Assembly: GCA_964465945.1 (NCBI GenBank) | Contig: CAYXMM010000006.1 | Span: forward strand, 76,958 to 140,957 | Origin: JAJRPT01 sp964465945 | Lineage (GTDB): Bacteria; Bacteroidota; Ignavibacteria; Kapaibacteriales; UBA2268 | Direction: 5' to 3' | DNA: 64,000 nt | Shown: in pieces, positions 56,049 through 64,000 of the stretch | Position numbering within the stretch: position 1 is the first letter of the stretch | Layout of the letters: every line of letters starts with the position of its first letter | Notes under the pieces: generated by a model | Databases searched by the model: none | Told to the model about the DNA's origin: nothing | Seen by the model: the letters and a program-made list of their open reading frames with translations, nothing else | Program-made: the position numbers and the translations under genes

Positions 56049-58217
56049 TTACCTCGACCTTCTTGAACTTTTCTTTTCAGTATTAACAAAAGTAAAATCC
56101 ATAAATCTTTTATCAATATTTACTCTTATAAGTTTCACCCTTAATCTACCACCCACTTTTAAATGCTTCTTCGTAGATCGCCCAACAAACCTATGATTTT
56201 TCTCTTCATAAACATAGAAGTCATCATCAATTTCTTTGACTTTGAGCAATCCCTCCGCATAAAAATCATCAATCATAACAAAAACTCCAAAATCAATCAC
56301 ACCAGAAATTGTAGCATCAAACTCTTGCCCTACTTTGTCTCGCATCATTATAGTATGTGTCAATTTTGCCGCAGCTCTTTCAGCTTCCATAGAATTTCGC
56401 TCAGTTTGAGAGATATGCTTAGAAATAGAATGAGTAAAAACACGTAAGTATTTTAATCTTTCAATGTCTGGCTTCATTGCAGAATATTCTTTTAATAATC
56501 TATGCACAATCAAATCACAATAGCGTCTAATTGGTGAAGTAAAGTGAGTGTAATCAGCAAAGCCCAATCCAAAATGTCCATAGTTTATTGGGTCATAAAT
56601 TGCTTTTGGAAGCGAACGAATTAAAACTTGATTTACCAAATTTGCTTCTGTTTTGCCGTGATAATGCTCCAAAATTGAGTTTATTAATGAAGAAGAAATC
56701 TTCGATGAGGAAAATTTCTTCCCTAAGGAAGAAACGAAATCAATCGCCTCTCGAATTACGCTTTGGTCAGGTTCTTCGTGAATCCTGTAAATTGTTGGAA
56801 TAGGCGCATCAAGTCGATAATCTTTTGTAAACCTATTAAATTCTTTTGCTACTACTTGATTAGCCGCTAACATAAATTCTTCCACTAACTGAGTCGCCTC
56901 TGTTGCTTGTTTTAGCTTAACTTCAATAGGATTTTTATTTTCATCGAACTTAAACCTTACCTCACTTGATTCAAAGTTAATCCCGCCTTGTTTAAATCTT
57001 TTTTCTCGAAGTTGTTTAGCAAGATCATTTAAAGCTAAAAGAAATTCGGCATTCTCGCCTTCACCTGATTTCAACACATCTAAAACTTCTTCATAAGAAT
57101 ATCTTCTTTTGCTTTTGATTACAGTTTCAGCGATTTGATAGTCGATAATATGTCCTTTTTTAGAAAAAGTCATAATCACAGAATAAGCAAATCGAATTGT
57201 TCTTGGCTTCAAGGAGCATATATCATTAGATAGAATTTCAGGCAACATAGGTACTACTCTATCAGCGAGATATGTTGAATTCCCTCTATTTCTTGCTTCA
57301 ATATCTAATTCAGTATTTTCTTTTACATAGTGTGAAACATCGGCAATATGTACACCTAATACTCTATTCCCGTCTAAATCAGTTGTAAGAGAAAGGGCAT
57401 CGTCAAAATCTTTTGCATCGTCTGGATCTATTGTAACAATAAACTCTTCTCTTAAATCTAATCTACCTACATAAGTTTTCTGTGATTTTGGTCGAGAAAC
57501 TATCTCACACTCCTTAATGACAGCATCTGAAAAATTAGGATTTAATTCATATTCTTCCACAACTTCATTAAACTTAACAGAATAATCTTCAGTATTATGT
57601 ATTACTTCTATAATTTCGACAGAGGGATTAGTTCTTACATCAATCCAATCTAAAATTCTTGCTTTGCAAAAATCATTGTCCCTTGCTCCATTTAATTTAT
57701 CACTGGGAATGTAAAAATCAAATAAGTAATTATCAGATTCGGGAACAAAATAAAATTCTTTACCATCATATTCAACTTTACCTTTAATCTTATTTTTATT
57801 TCGTTCAACGATATCAATCACTTTTCCAAATAATTTATTATTTCTATCAGGAATTAGTTCAACTTTTACGACATCGCCATTTAATCCATTTGATAGATAT
57901 TTATTTCTAATATTTATAACAGTTCCGCTATTATCATTACTAATTATATATGCTTTAATTTTATCTATATATAAAGTTCCAATAAAAACGTTATAAGTAT
58001 CGTTTGCTGTAAGTTGGTACTTTTTCTTAGCTAATTTTTCTATAACACCATTATTTTCAAGTTCATGAACAAACTCCCTCAACTCCTCGTAATCAGGACT
58101 TGTATTCATAATTTTTAACCTATTAGCGATTTGACTAAACTTTACAGGTGCAGATTTCTTTGAAAGATAATCAATTAAAGTATCCGTTAAGGATTGTTTT
58201 TTTTTATTGTCGAACAT
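56049..58217 (-). CDS. rnr: Ribonuclease R
   Basis: RNase R is a processive 3'-5' exoribonuclease that degrades structured RNA. The 722 residues contain an N-terminal winged-helix part, cold-shock domains, the RNB core with the catalytic acidic cluster DPDDAKDFDDALSL, and a C-terminal S1 domain (GQEFDATISGVIDFGVFVMI). The tail is short and basic (KKSSRRSR). The gene begins directly after the stop of the SpoU methyltransferase, without a gap. Confidence 0.95.
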   Translation of the reverse strand: MFDNKKKQSLTDTLIDYLSKKSAPVKFSQIANRLKIMNTSPDYEELREFVHELENNGVIEKLAKKKYQLTANDTYNVFIGTLYIDKIKAYIISNDNSGTVINIRNKYLSNGLNGDVVKVELIPDRNNKLFGKVIDIVERNKNKIKGKVEYDGKEFYFVPESDNYLFDFYIPSDKLNGARDNDFCKARILDWIDVRTNPSVEIIEVIHNTEDYSVKFNEVVEEYELNPNFSDAVIKECEIVSRPKSQKTYVGRLDLREEFIVTIDPDDAKDFDDALSLTTDLDGNRVLGVHIADVSHYVKENTELDIEARNRGNSTYLADRVVPMLPEILSNDICSLKPRTIRFAYSVIMTFSKKGHIIDYQIAETVIKSKRRYSYEEVLDVLKSGEGENAEFLLALNDLAKQLREKRFKQGGINFESSEVRFKFDENKNPIEVKLKQATEATQLVEEFMLAANQVVAKEFNRFTKDYRLDAPIPTIYRIHEEPDQSVIREAIDFVSSLGKKFSSSKISSSLINSILEHYHGKTEANLVNQVLIRSLPKAIYDPINYGHFGLGFADYTHFTSPIRRYCDLIVHRLLKEYSAMKPDIERLKYLRVFTHSISKHISQTERNSMEAERAAAKLTHTIMMRDKVGQEFDATISGVIDFGVFVMIDDFYAEGLLKVKEIDDDFYVYEEKNHRFVGRSTKKHLKVGGRLRVKLIRVNIDKRFMDFTFVNTEKKSSRRSR

Positions 58218-58988
58218 TTATATAAATTTAGCAAAATGATTTAAGGAAACACCAGCAGCAACGGCAACATTCAAAGACTCAGTATTCCCTTTTCCTTCAA
58301 TGATAAAAGAGTCAGTCAGTATTTTTTGCATTTCAGGTGAAATACCATGAGATTCATTGCCGAAAACAACGGCGAACTTACCTTTTGTTTTAATTGATTC
58401 TAAACTCTTTTTAGCATCTAAAGAAGCGCCGTACATTTCCATTTTCCCGAAGAAATTTTTAATCTCATTAGGTAAATCTTCAAAATAATGGATAGGTAAC
58501 TTAAAAATTGCCCCCATAGATGACCTAACCGCTTTTGGATTATAATGATCGGAACTATCATTTCCTAAAATAACTTGCTTAAATCCGAACCATTCTGCTG
58601 TTCTTATGATTGTTCCTAAATTGCCAGGATCATTTATTCCATCTAAAATAATTGTATTCTCATTTGGCTTAATTTCCATTTGACGTTTATTTATAATTCC
58701 GACAAGTCCTTCTGGAGATCGCATCGAAGACATTTGGTCAAATTGATGCTTTGGGGCATTATAAATTGGAATACCAGTTTCAGCAAATTTTTCAACTATA
58801 TCTAAAACTTCTGCTGAAGGTGAATCTCTAACTACGAGTAGCTCAGTTTCAAAGTCTGAATCATAAGCTTCACTGCACAATTTACTACCTTCTGCAATAA
58901 ACAAATGGTGTTGATCCCTATTATGTTTTTGGTTTAGCGACCTAATTAATTTTCTTAGTTTTTGAGTAATAGGGATAGCATAATGCAT
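58218..58988 (-). CDS. SpoU/TrmH family RNA 2'-O-methyltransferase
   Basis: The 256-residue protein is a SPOUT-fold enzyme. An N-terminal substrate-binding domain precedes motif 1 DGINDPGNLGTIIR (116-129, with the catalytic Arg129), motif 2 FAVVFGNESHGIS and motif 3 SLNVAVAAG (239-247) forming the SAM-binding knot. This layout matches RlmB-like 23S rRNA Gm methyltransferases; the exact nucleotide is not certain. It heads the rnr-atp transcript. Confidence 0.9.
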   Translation of the reverse strand: MHYAIPITQKLRKLIRSLNQKHNRDQHHLFIAEGSKLCSEAYDSDFETELLVVRDSPSAEVLDIVEKFAETGIPIYNAPKHQFDQMSSMRSPEGLVGIINKRQMEIKPNENTIILDGINDPGNLGTIIRTAEWFGFKQVILGNDSSDHYNPKAVRSSMGAIFKLPIHYFEDLPNEIKNFFGKMEMYGASLDAKKSLESIKTKGKFAVVFGNESHGISPEMQKILTDSFIIEGKGNTESLNVAVAAGVSLNHFAKFI

Positions 58989-59063
58989 ACAATTTCACCA
59001 ATTTAATAATTCAAGTAACAATAAATCATTAAGAAATTCTTAATAATCTAAATTTGTAAACGC

Positions 59064-59101
59064 ATTAAGTAAATTTTTATTTTAAATAAAATTTACTTAA
59101 T
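59064..59101. repeat. AT-rich perfect inverted repeat downstream of aspS
   Basis: ATTAAGTAAATTTT (59064-59077) and AAAATTTACTTAAT (59088-59101) are exact reverse complements with a 10-base spacer. The stem has a single G-C pair. It lies between the aspS stop and the next gene and could be a weak terminator or a protein-binding palindrome near the promoter of the methyltransferase-rnr-atp transcript. Confidence 0.5.
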
Positions 59102-59149
59102 ACCTTATTTAATAAATAATTAGAGTTAGAGCAATACTTATAGTCCCTT

Positions 59150-60922
59150 TCAACTCTGTTTTAATAACTGAACTCCTAATTCAGCGAGCTGAGTATTATC
59201 AACTAATGATGGCGAGCCATCCATAAGCGATAAGCCCGATGTAGTCTTAGGAAAAGCAATCACATCGCGAATATTATCAGTTCCACCTAATAACATCACA
59301 AGTCGGTCTAACCCAAATGCTATTCCACCGTGTGGTGGGGCGCCATACTTCAAAGCATCAAGTAAGAAACCGAACTTATCATTTGCATCTTCATCGGTTA
59401 AGCCAAGCAATGAAAACATTTTACTTTGTACCTGACTATCATGTATCCTAATCGAACCGCCACCAACTTCATGCCCGTTAATCACCATATCATGAGCTAA
59501 TGCTCTTGCTTGCGAATGATCTTTTTCTAATAAATCTAAATCATCAGGGTGAGGTGAAGTAAAAGGATGGTGCATAGAATAAATCGCTCCAGTTTCCTCG
59601 TCTTTTTCAAATAATGGAAAATCTACAACCCAAGAAAAATGAAATACATCTTTCAATTTATCTAAAATTCCTTCATCTTTTGCTATCTTCAACCTTATAG
59701 CACCTTGTATAGTGCATGCTTTAGTCCACGAATCAGAAGAAATTAACACTAAATCATTTTCTTCTAACTTGGTTTTCTCAATAATTGCATTCATTTCACT
59801 TTCGGATAAAAACTTAGCAATTGGAGACTTAATTTCACCATCTTGCTTCTTAATCCAAGCCAGCCCTTTTGCACCATATTTTTTAGCATATTCAGTTAAG
59901 TCATCAATTTGTTTTCTTGAGTATCCTGCGCAATTCTTTGCATTTAAAGCAATAATGTCCCCATTTTTCTCAATTACTCCTTTAAATACTGCAAATTCGC
60001 TATTCAAAACAATATCTTTAATAGAAACTAACTCCATTTCGAATCTTTGGTCTGGCTTATCAGAACCGAAGCGAGACATTGCATCTTTATATGATAATCT
60101 TGAAAAAGGAGTTTGCACCTCATAGCCCAAAACTTTTTTCCAAAGAGTTTTCACAAAATTCTCATTAACTTCAATAATTTCATCTTGATTAATGAAAGAC
60201 ATTTCAATATCTATTTGAGTAAATTCTGGTTGCCTATCTGACCTTAAATCTTCATCACGGAAACACTTAACGATTTGCATATATCGGTCATAACCAGAAA
60301 TCATTAGAATTTGTTTAAATATCTGCGGAGATTGAGGTAAAGCATAAAACTTACCTTTATTAATTCTACTCGGTACTAAAAAGTCTCTCGCACCTTCTGG
60401 AGTAGATTTCATTAAAACAGGAGTTTCAACCTCAACAAATCCATTATCATAATAATAGTCATGAGTAATTTTATAAACCTCATTCCTCAAAAGCATCTTG
60501 CTTTGAATTTTATTTCTTCTTAAGTCTAAATATCGATACTTTAATCTTAATTCCTCTGAAGATTCATTCTCTCCGGCAATTTCAAATGGAGGTAATTCCG
60601 CTTTATTAATAATCTGCAATTCACTAACAAGAACTTCAATCATTCCAGTTGGAATATTCGGATTAGGATTTTCTCGCTTTCTCACCACTCCACGAACAGC
60701 AATTACATATTCACTTTTAACATCTAAGCTAATTTTTGCTGTTTCAGGATTATTTTCACATTCAATTACTAATTGAGAAATTCCATATCTATCACGTAAG
60801 TCAATAAAAACTAACGAACCCAAATCTCTTTTAATATTAACCCAGCCATTTAATACAAGTTCTTTCCCCACATAACTTTCGTTCAATTCACCACATTTTG
60901 CAGTTCTCTTTAAGAAATTCAT
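59150..60922 (-). CDS. aspS: Aspartyl-tRNA synthetase
   Basis: This class II synthetase charges tRNA-Asp (and possibly tRNA-Asn if non-discriminating). The 590 residues match the bacterial type. The N-terminal OB fold (NGWVNIKRDLGSLVFIDLRD) is followed by motif 2 (FRDEDLRSDRQPEFTQID), the bacterial insertion (GAD-like) domain, and motif 3 (GIAFGLDRLVMLL). The gene stands alone between AT-rich spacers. Confidence 0.96.
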   Translation of the reverse strand: MNFLKRTAKCGELNESYVGKELVLNGWVNIKRDLGSLVFIDLRDRYGISQLVIECENNPETAKISLDVKSEYVIAVRGVVRKRENPNPNIPTGMIEVLVSELQIINKAELPPFEIAGENESSEELRLKYRYLDLRRNKIQSKMLLRNEVYKITHDYYYDNGFVEVETPVLMKSTPEGARDFLVPSRINKGKFYALPQSPQIFKQILMISGYDRYMQIVKCFRDEDLRSDRQPEFTQIDIEMSFINQDEIIEVNENFVKTLWKKVLGYEVQTPFSRLSYKDAMSRFGSDKPDQRFEMELVSIKDIVLNSEFAVFKGVIEKNGDIIALNAKNCAGYSRKQIDDLTEYAKKYGAKGLAWIKKQDGEIKSPIAKFLSESEMNAIIEKTKLEENDLVLISSDSWTKACTIQGAIRLKIAKDEGILDKLKDVFHFSWVVDFPLFEKDEETGAIYSMHHPFTSPHPDDLDLLEKDHSQARALAHDMVINGHEVGGGSIRIHDSQVQSKMFSLLGLTDEDANDKFGFLLDALKYGAPPHGGIAFGLDRLVMLLGGTDNIRDVIAFPKTTSGLSLMDGSPSLVDNTQLAELGVQLLKQS

Positions 60923-61055
60923 TTTTTCCTTCTTAATTTATATTTTTTTACAAAATTAAGTTATCTGAATTAAATAACAATCTTAAACTATTGATTTAAG
61001 TAAAATTTTATATTTAATTATATTAAAATTGTAGAAAATATAATTTTAATTGGTT

Positions 61056-61739
61056 TTATGAATTGTGGTATCTTACAATTAACTTTTTCTTATATTCAAT
61101 AAAAGTGTCATCTTTATATTCCTGTAAAACAACTTTGCCATTTTTAATCAAAATATATTCATTAAAAAACTCACCAAATTCACTCAAAATATGAGTTGAA
61201 ATTATAATATTTTTAACCTTATCCAATTTCGCGAATAAGTTTAAAACCAATTCTATTGAGAAAATATCTAAATTTGCTAATGGTTCATCAAGAATTATAA
61301 CTTCATAATTATAAAGCAAAGGGAAGGCAAGTGTAAGTTTTTGCTTCATACCTGATGATAACTCAGAAATACGCTTATTTTCGCTTATTTTAAGCAATTC
61401 CAAAACTTCACTTATTTTATTTGCGCTAATACTTTTATAAATACAAAACACTTCTAAGTTTTGATATGCAGTTAAATGATTATAAAACTTCGGTTCATTA
61501 ATTGTGGCAAAAACTTTGTTTCGCAATATAGATTCATCATTCCTATAATCTTGCGAATCAATTCTTACTTCACCCTTCTTTGGAGAAAGTAATCCTGCAA
61601 TTAATTGTAAAAGTGTTGTTTTTCCGGCACCATTCTCACCAATTAAGCATGTAAAGTTTCCCGATTGAATAGTCAGATTTAGTTCACTAATAAAAGGAGA
61701 TTTACTGTATGAAAAAGAAACATTATTTAATTCAATCAT
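61056..61739 (-). CDS. ABC transporter ATP-binding protein (BcrA type)
   Basis: The 227-residue nucleotide-binding protein has Walker A GENGAGKT (34-41), signature LSSGMKQ (127-133), Walker B VIILDE (147-152) and the switch His183 in STHILSE. The Q-loop region reads INEPKFYNHLTAYQNL, the pattern of the BcrA/LanF-like drug- or lantibiotic-resistance branch. It lies 5 bp after the permease gene with which it must form an exporter or membrane-extraction complex. Substrate is unknown; the lipoprotein cassette lies upstream beyond a terminator. Confidence 0.88.
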   Translation of the reverse strand: MIELNNVSFSYSKSPFISELNLTIQSGNFTCLIGENGAGKTTLLQLIAGLLSPKKGEVRIDSQDYRNDESILRNKVFATINEPKFYNHLTAYQNLEVFCIYKSISANKISEVLELLKISENKRISELSSGMKQKLTLAFPLLYNYEVIILDEPLANLDIFSIELVLNLFAKLDKVKNIIISTHILSEFGEFFNEYILIKNGKVVLQEYKDDTFIEYKKKLIVRYHNS

Positions 61740-61744
61740 ATTAA

Positions 61745-62590
61745 TTAATTTCCTTTTAATATATACTTTCTGTTATCTAAAACTTTCTTGAAATTAAAAA
61801 CGCAAAACCATAATAAATTGTACCCTAAAGCAATTAATATAAATTTTAAAATCATTTTAATATTCTGACTTTCAAAAATACTTATATTATCTTTAAACTT
61901 TGTTAACAAAGTAAATATTAGGTTGATTGGCGAATAAAATAAATAATTTTCAAATTTATTATTAGAAATTAAAAAATATAAAGAAACAAAATAAACCCCT
62001 TGTGGAATTAAATAAGTGATTAAAATATTTTTTCTTGTAATGAAAAAGGACAAGTTTAAAAATAAGTAAATTAATGGCGATAATAATATTGGAAATAATG
62101 TGAAAAACAATATTAAATACTTGATAGAATCAATATTATATTGAATATTAACACCTTCAAATAAATATAAATAATATACGAAAGCAAGAGATAATATTAT
62201 AATCAAAACTAAATTAATATAACTTATCGCAATTATATACATCAACTTTGATAAAATTATATTTGAACTTTCTACACCTTGTATTTTTAATTGAGATTTA
62301 AAATTATACTCCACCTCCATTGAAATACTATCGGCTATAAAATAGAACAATATTAACGGATAAAACATAATTATGAAAGTATTTAAGTGTAAAAGTATGA
62401 CTGATTTTATAACATCAGGAAATGAAAATAGGATTTCTTCTGAATTTGTATAATGTATTAGCGTCTGTATTCCTAAGAATACAACACCGAACACAATCGA
62501 TATAATAAGATTTTTCTTTAACTTAAACTTAATTCTTTCAGCTTTTAAATAAATTAATAAGACTTTAAATACTCCAAATATCCCTTTCAT
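61745..62590 (-). CDS. ABC transporter permease (ABC-2 type)
   Basis: The 281-residue protein has about six membrane helices (for example LIISIVFGVVFLGIQTLI, NTFIIMFYPLILFYFIADSI, INLVLIIILSLAFVYYLYLF). A typical ABC-2 coupling segment follows helix 2 (SMEVEYNFKSQLKIQGVESS). Paired with the BcrA-type ATPase gene, it fits a two-component exporter. It begins 60 bp after the terminator of the upstream cassette. Confidence 0.82.
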   Translation of the reverse strand: MKGIFGVFKVLLIYLKAERIKFKLKKNLIISIVFGVVFLGIQTLIHYTNSEEILFSFPDVIKSVILLHLNTFIIMFYPLILFYFIADSISMEVEYNFKSQLKIQGVESSNIILSKLMYIIAISYINLVLIIILSLAFVYYLYLFEGVNIQYNIDSIKYLILFFTLFPILLSPLIYLFLNLSFFITRKNILITYLIPQGVYFVSLYFLISNNKFENYLFYSPINLIFTLLTKFKDNISIFESQNIKMILKFILIALGYNLLWFCVFNFKKVLDNRKYILKGN

Positions 62591-62649
62591 TAAACTTCTA
62601 AATTATTTAAAATAAATCTTCTAAAACAATTTAATATACACAAATAAAA

Positions 62650-62681
62650 AACCTGCAAAGAGTGAAATCACTTTGCAGGTT
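62650..62681 (-). terminator. Terminator of the right-hand cassette
   Basis: AACCTGCAAAG (62650-62660) pairs with CTTTGCAGGTT (62671-62681) around ten bases, and on the minus strand the stem is followed by TTTTTATTTG. It separates the lipoprotein cassette from the ABC transporter genes. Confidence 0.85.
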
Positions 62682-62687
62682 GAAAAA

Positions 62688-62996
62688 TTAATGTTCCTTG
62701 TTTGTTATTTCAGGTCTAAATGTAAAGTTGTTTTTATATAAGAAAAATATAGATATTATTAAAAATATAAAAAAAATAATTGTATCAATTATAAGATTTC
62801 TATATAAATACGAGACACTTACACAAACAATAGATAAAACTAAAAATGCAATTGAATATTTAACATTTCTAAAAAAATCATAAAGCTCAAAATTTGCTGT
62901 GATTATAAGTTGTAATAGCATATAAGTGCTATTGCCGGTAATAAAAAACAACCCTAAGAAGATTACCATAATGATAATATAAACCAATTGTTTCAT
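62688..62996 (-). CDS. Small membrane protein of the right-hand cassette
   Basis: The start is ATG 62996 (MKQLVYIIIMVIFLGLFF), 5 nt after the lipoprotein stop; longer in-frame extensions only run through the lipoprotein gene in a wrong frame. The 102 residues hold three hydrophobic stretches (about 4-30, 45-65 and 70-90) and a polar end (TFRPEITNKEH). No family was recognised. Place and size mirror the 86-residue membrane gene of the left cassette, although the sequences do not obviously match. It could be a partner or protector of the lipoprotein. Confidence 0.65.
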   Translation of the reverse strand: MKQLVYIIIMVIFLGLFFITGNSTYMLLQLIITANFELYDFFRNVKYSIAFLVLSIVCVSVSYLYRNLIIDTIIFFIFLIISIFFLYKNNFTFRPEITNKEH

Positions 62997-63001
62997 ATTT
63001 T

Positions 63002-63901
63002 TCACCAAATTGACGAGTCCCACCAGTCTAAATGAGCACCTAATATGTCTGTTAGACCAGAAGCTGCACTTCCCCACGCAGCTCCTAATTTTGCACCAGC
63101 AATTATGTCTAAACCACCAGATGCTGAAGTTGATCCTAAAAATATCCCCGCTCCTACTGTCCAATCGACAAGTCCACAAACTCCAGCCCTTGTTCTATTG
63201 TCTACTACCTTTAATTTTTGTAATGTTAACTTATTTCTCTTGTAGTTTAAATTTCTTATAAATCTATTACTATCTCTAATGTTATCATCTTTATATAATG
63301 ATGAACTTTCTTCTATATGCTTTTCGTATGAATGCTTCATCATAGAAATACAGAAAAATGCGAACATTTCGTTTTCATTCCAAGTTTCATTAAGTATGTC
63401 ATCTTCAATTGAGTATATCGAATCTAAAACTTCTTGTGAATTAGCCGCACTATCTGGAGACAATGTCTTAATAGAGAAATTTATCATTTTTAAAGCATAA
63501 TTTTTTTCTTTAACAGTAATATGATTGGCTATTGTTACATCATAAATTATCTTATCTGTTAAAGCATCTAAATCTCCAAGTAAAAACAAATATTCTTTAC
63601 CTAAATTTTCTAAATAACTATTCTGAAAATTTATAAATTTTATTGAAGAATCAACAAAATTAGTATCAATCCAGGTTGAATCCCACACTGAATAATCTAA
63701 ATTATTTACAAGAGAGTCATATAGTAAATTATGCTGTATTCCAGCCCATTCTAAAGGGTTTTGATTGAATGTTGAAGATGGAAAAGTAATGGGCTTATTT
63801 ATAATTTCATCCCTCACCGGTAACTCCTCCTTGCACGACCACATTAATGATGATAATAGAACTATAGAAAAAATACTAAATTTTAGTATTATGTGTTTCA
63901 T
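63002..63901 (-). CDS. Lipoprotein with glycine-rich hydrophobic tail (right-hand cassette)
   Basis: The 299-residue protein starts with a signal peptide and lipobox ending MWSC (Cys23), with AGGAG 6 nt before the ATG. It is the intact paralogue of the lipoprotein at 2524. The shared parts are SCKEELPVRDEI after the lipid anchor, AGIQHNLLYDS at about residues 53-63, a helical middle, and a glycine/alanine-rich hydrophobic tail (VCGLVDWTVGAGIFLGSTSA, then IIAGAKLGAAWGSAASGL) ending LDWWDSSIW. The rest is divergent. Cellular role is unknown. The tail looks able to enter or bind membranes; a toxin-like or anchoring role is inference. A 15-bp tandem repeat lies just upstream. Confidence 0.75.
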   Translation of the reverse strand: MKHIILKFSIFSIVLLSSLMWSCKEELPVRDEIINKPITFPSSTFNQNPLEWAGIQHNLLYDSLVNNLDYSVWDSTWIDTNFVDSSIKFINFQNSYLENLGKEYLFLLGDLDALTDKIIYDVTIANHITVKEKNYALKMINFSIKTLSPDSAANSQEVLDSIYSIEDDILNETWNENEMFAFFCISMMKHSYEKHIEESSSLYKDDNIRDSNRFIRNLNYKRNKLTLQKLKVVDNRTRAGVCGLVDWTVGAGIFLGSTSASGGLDIIAGAKLGAAWGSAASGLTDILGAHLDWWDSSIW

Positions 63902-63955
63902 AACGACTCCTAAATTAAATTGAACAAAAAATCAAATAGTATTTTATTTTTTGCC

Positions 63956-64000
63956 AATTTAGGCAATGCCAATTTAGGCAATGCCAATTTAGGCAATGCC
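63956..64000. repeat. 15-bp tandem repeat, three copies to the window edge
   Basis: AATTTAGGCAATGCC is repeated exactly at 63956, 63971 and 63986 and may continue beyond base 64000. Each unit holds a small palindrome GGCA-a-TGCC. It lies 55 bp upstream of the right-hand lipoprotein start and could be a regulatory array, a minisatellite or the reason an assembly contig ends here. Confidence 0.8.

Noticed and set aside
62688..63179. 163-codon reading of the small membrane gene starting at 63179
   Set aside because: The extra N-terminal part lies wholly inside the lipoprotein gene in another frame and lacks any structure; ATG 62996 gives a natural membrane protein.
1925..64000. tRNA or other structured RNA genes in the spacers
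   Set aside because: All spacers are AT-rich; no cloverleaf-like set of stems, T-loop sequence or riboswitch core was seen.

Overview
The window is about 64 kb of low-GC DNA (roughly 30% GC by eye) from a Gram-negative bacterium of the Bacteroidota/Chlorobiota (FCB) group. The evidence is three secreted proteins with type IX secretion (T9SS) type A C-terminal sorting domains, an H+-type F1Fo operon with AtpZ/AtpI-like genes but no beta or epsilon gene beside it, the heptose epimerase HldD (an LPS enzyme), a DnaQ-GIY-YIG nuclease fusion, and many Spase-II-type lipoproteins. Shine-Dalgarno-like AGGAG stretches precede several genes. An Ignavibacteria/Kapabacteria-like lineage is plausible but unproven. 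There are no tRNA or rRNA genes, phage genes, transposases or CRISPR arrays. A 100-N block at 37998-38097 marks an assembly gap.

Layout. 1-3.8 kb: the end of a secreted BNR/Asp-box propeller with a T9SS tail, a 600-bp gene-free stretch with a REP-like double hairpin, then a lipoprotein with a glycine-zipper tail (now out of frame), a small membrane protein and the wreck of a second copy of that membrane gene. 3.9-14.5 kb: mostly plus-strand housekeeping genes (FAH-family enzyme, NAD kinase, GT2 glycosyltransferase + DUF2304 protein, HD hydrolase, SRPBCC/GyrI-like protein, MnmE, PspA + YbjN-like protein, VOC protein), plus minus-strand UmuD-like and rhodanese genes. 14.6-19.6 kb (minus): a frameshifted exported metallopeptidase-like gene, a CtpA-type protease and a TMTC-like membrane/TPR protein. 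19.7-45.3 kb (minus): a surface-protein region with a 5265-residue SprB-scale adhesin, a related 305-residue exported protein, a roughly 2630-residue repeat protein and a 190-residue T9SS cargo protein. 45.6-48.5 kb (plus): an RsmB-like rRNA methyltransferase and the DnaQ/GIY-YIG fusion. 48.5-60.9 kb (minus): prfA, the ATP synthase cluster (atpZ-like, atpI-like, atpB, E, F, H, A, hldD, atpG), RNase R, a SpoU methyltransferase and aspS. 61-64 kb (minus): a BcrA-type ABC transporter pair and a second lipoprotein + small membrane protein cassette, with a 15-bp tandem repeat at the right edge.

The most interesting signal is the pair of paralogous two-gene cassettes at the two ends of the window (2524-3760 and 62688-63901). 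Each encodes a roughly 300-residue lipoprotein with a matching N-terminus and a glycine-rich hydrophobic tail, followed 4-5 nt later by a small membrane protein. One cassette carries a degenerate duplicate of the membrane gene and the other lies upstream of a bacteriocin-immunity-like ABC transporter. An effector/immunity-like or envelope-targeting function is an inference only. Other strong oddities are a UmuD homologue whose catalytic serine position is glutamate, hldD inside the atp operon, a strong hairpin between atpE and atpF, and higher-order repeats in both giant surface genes.
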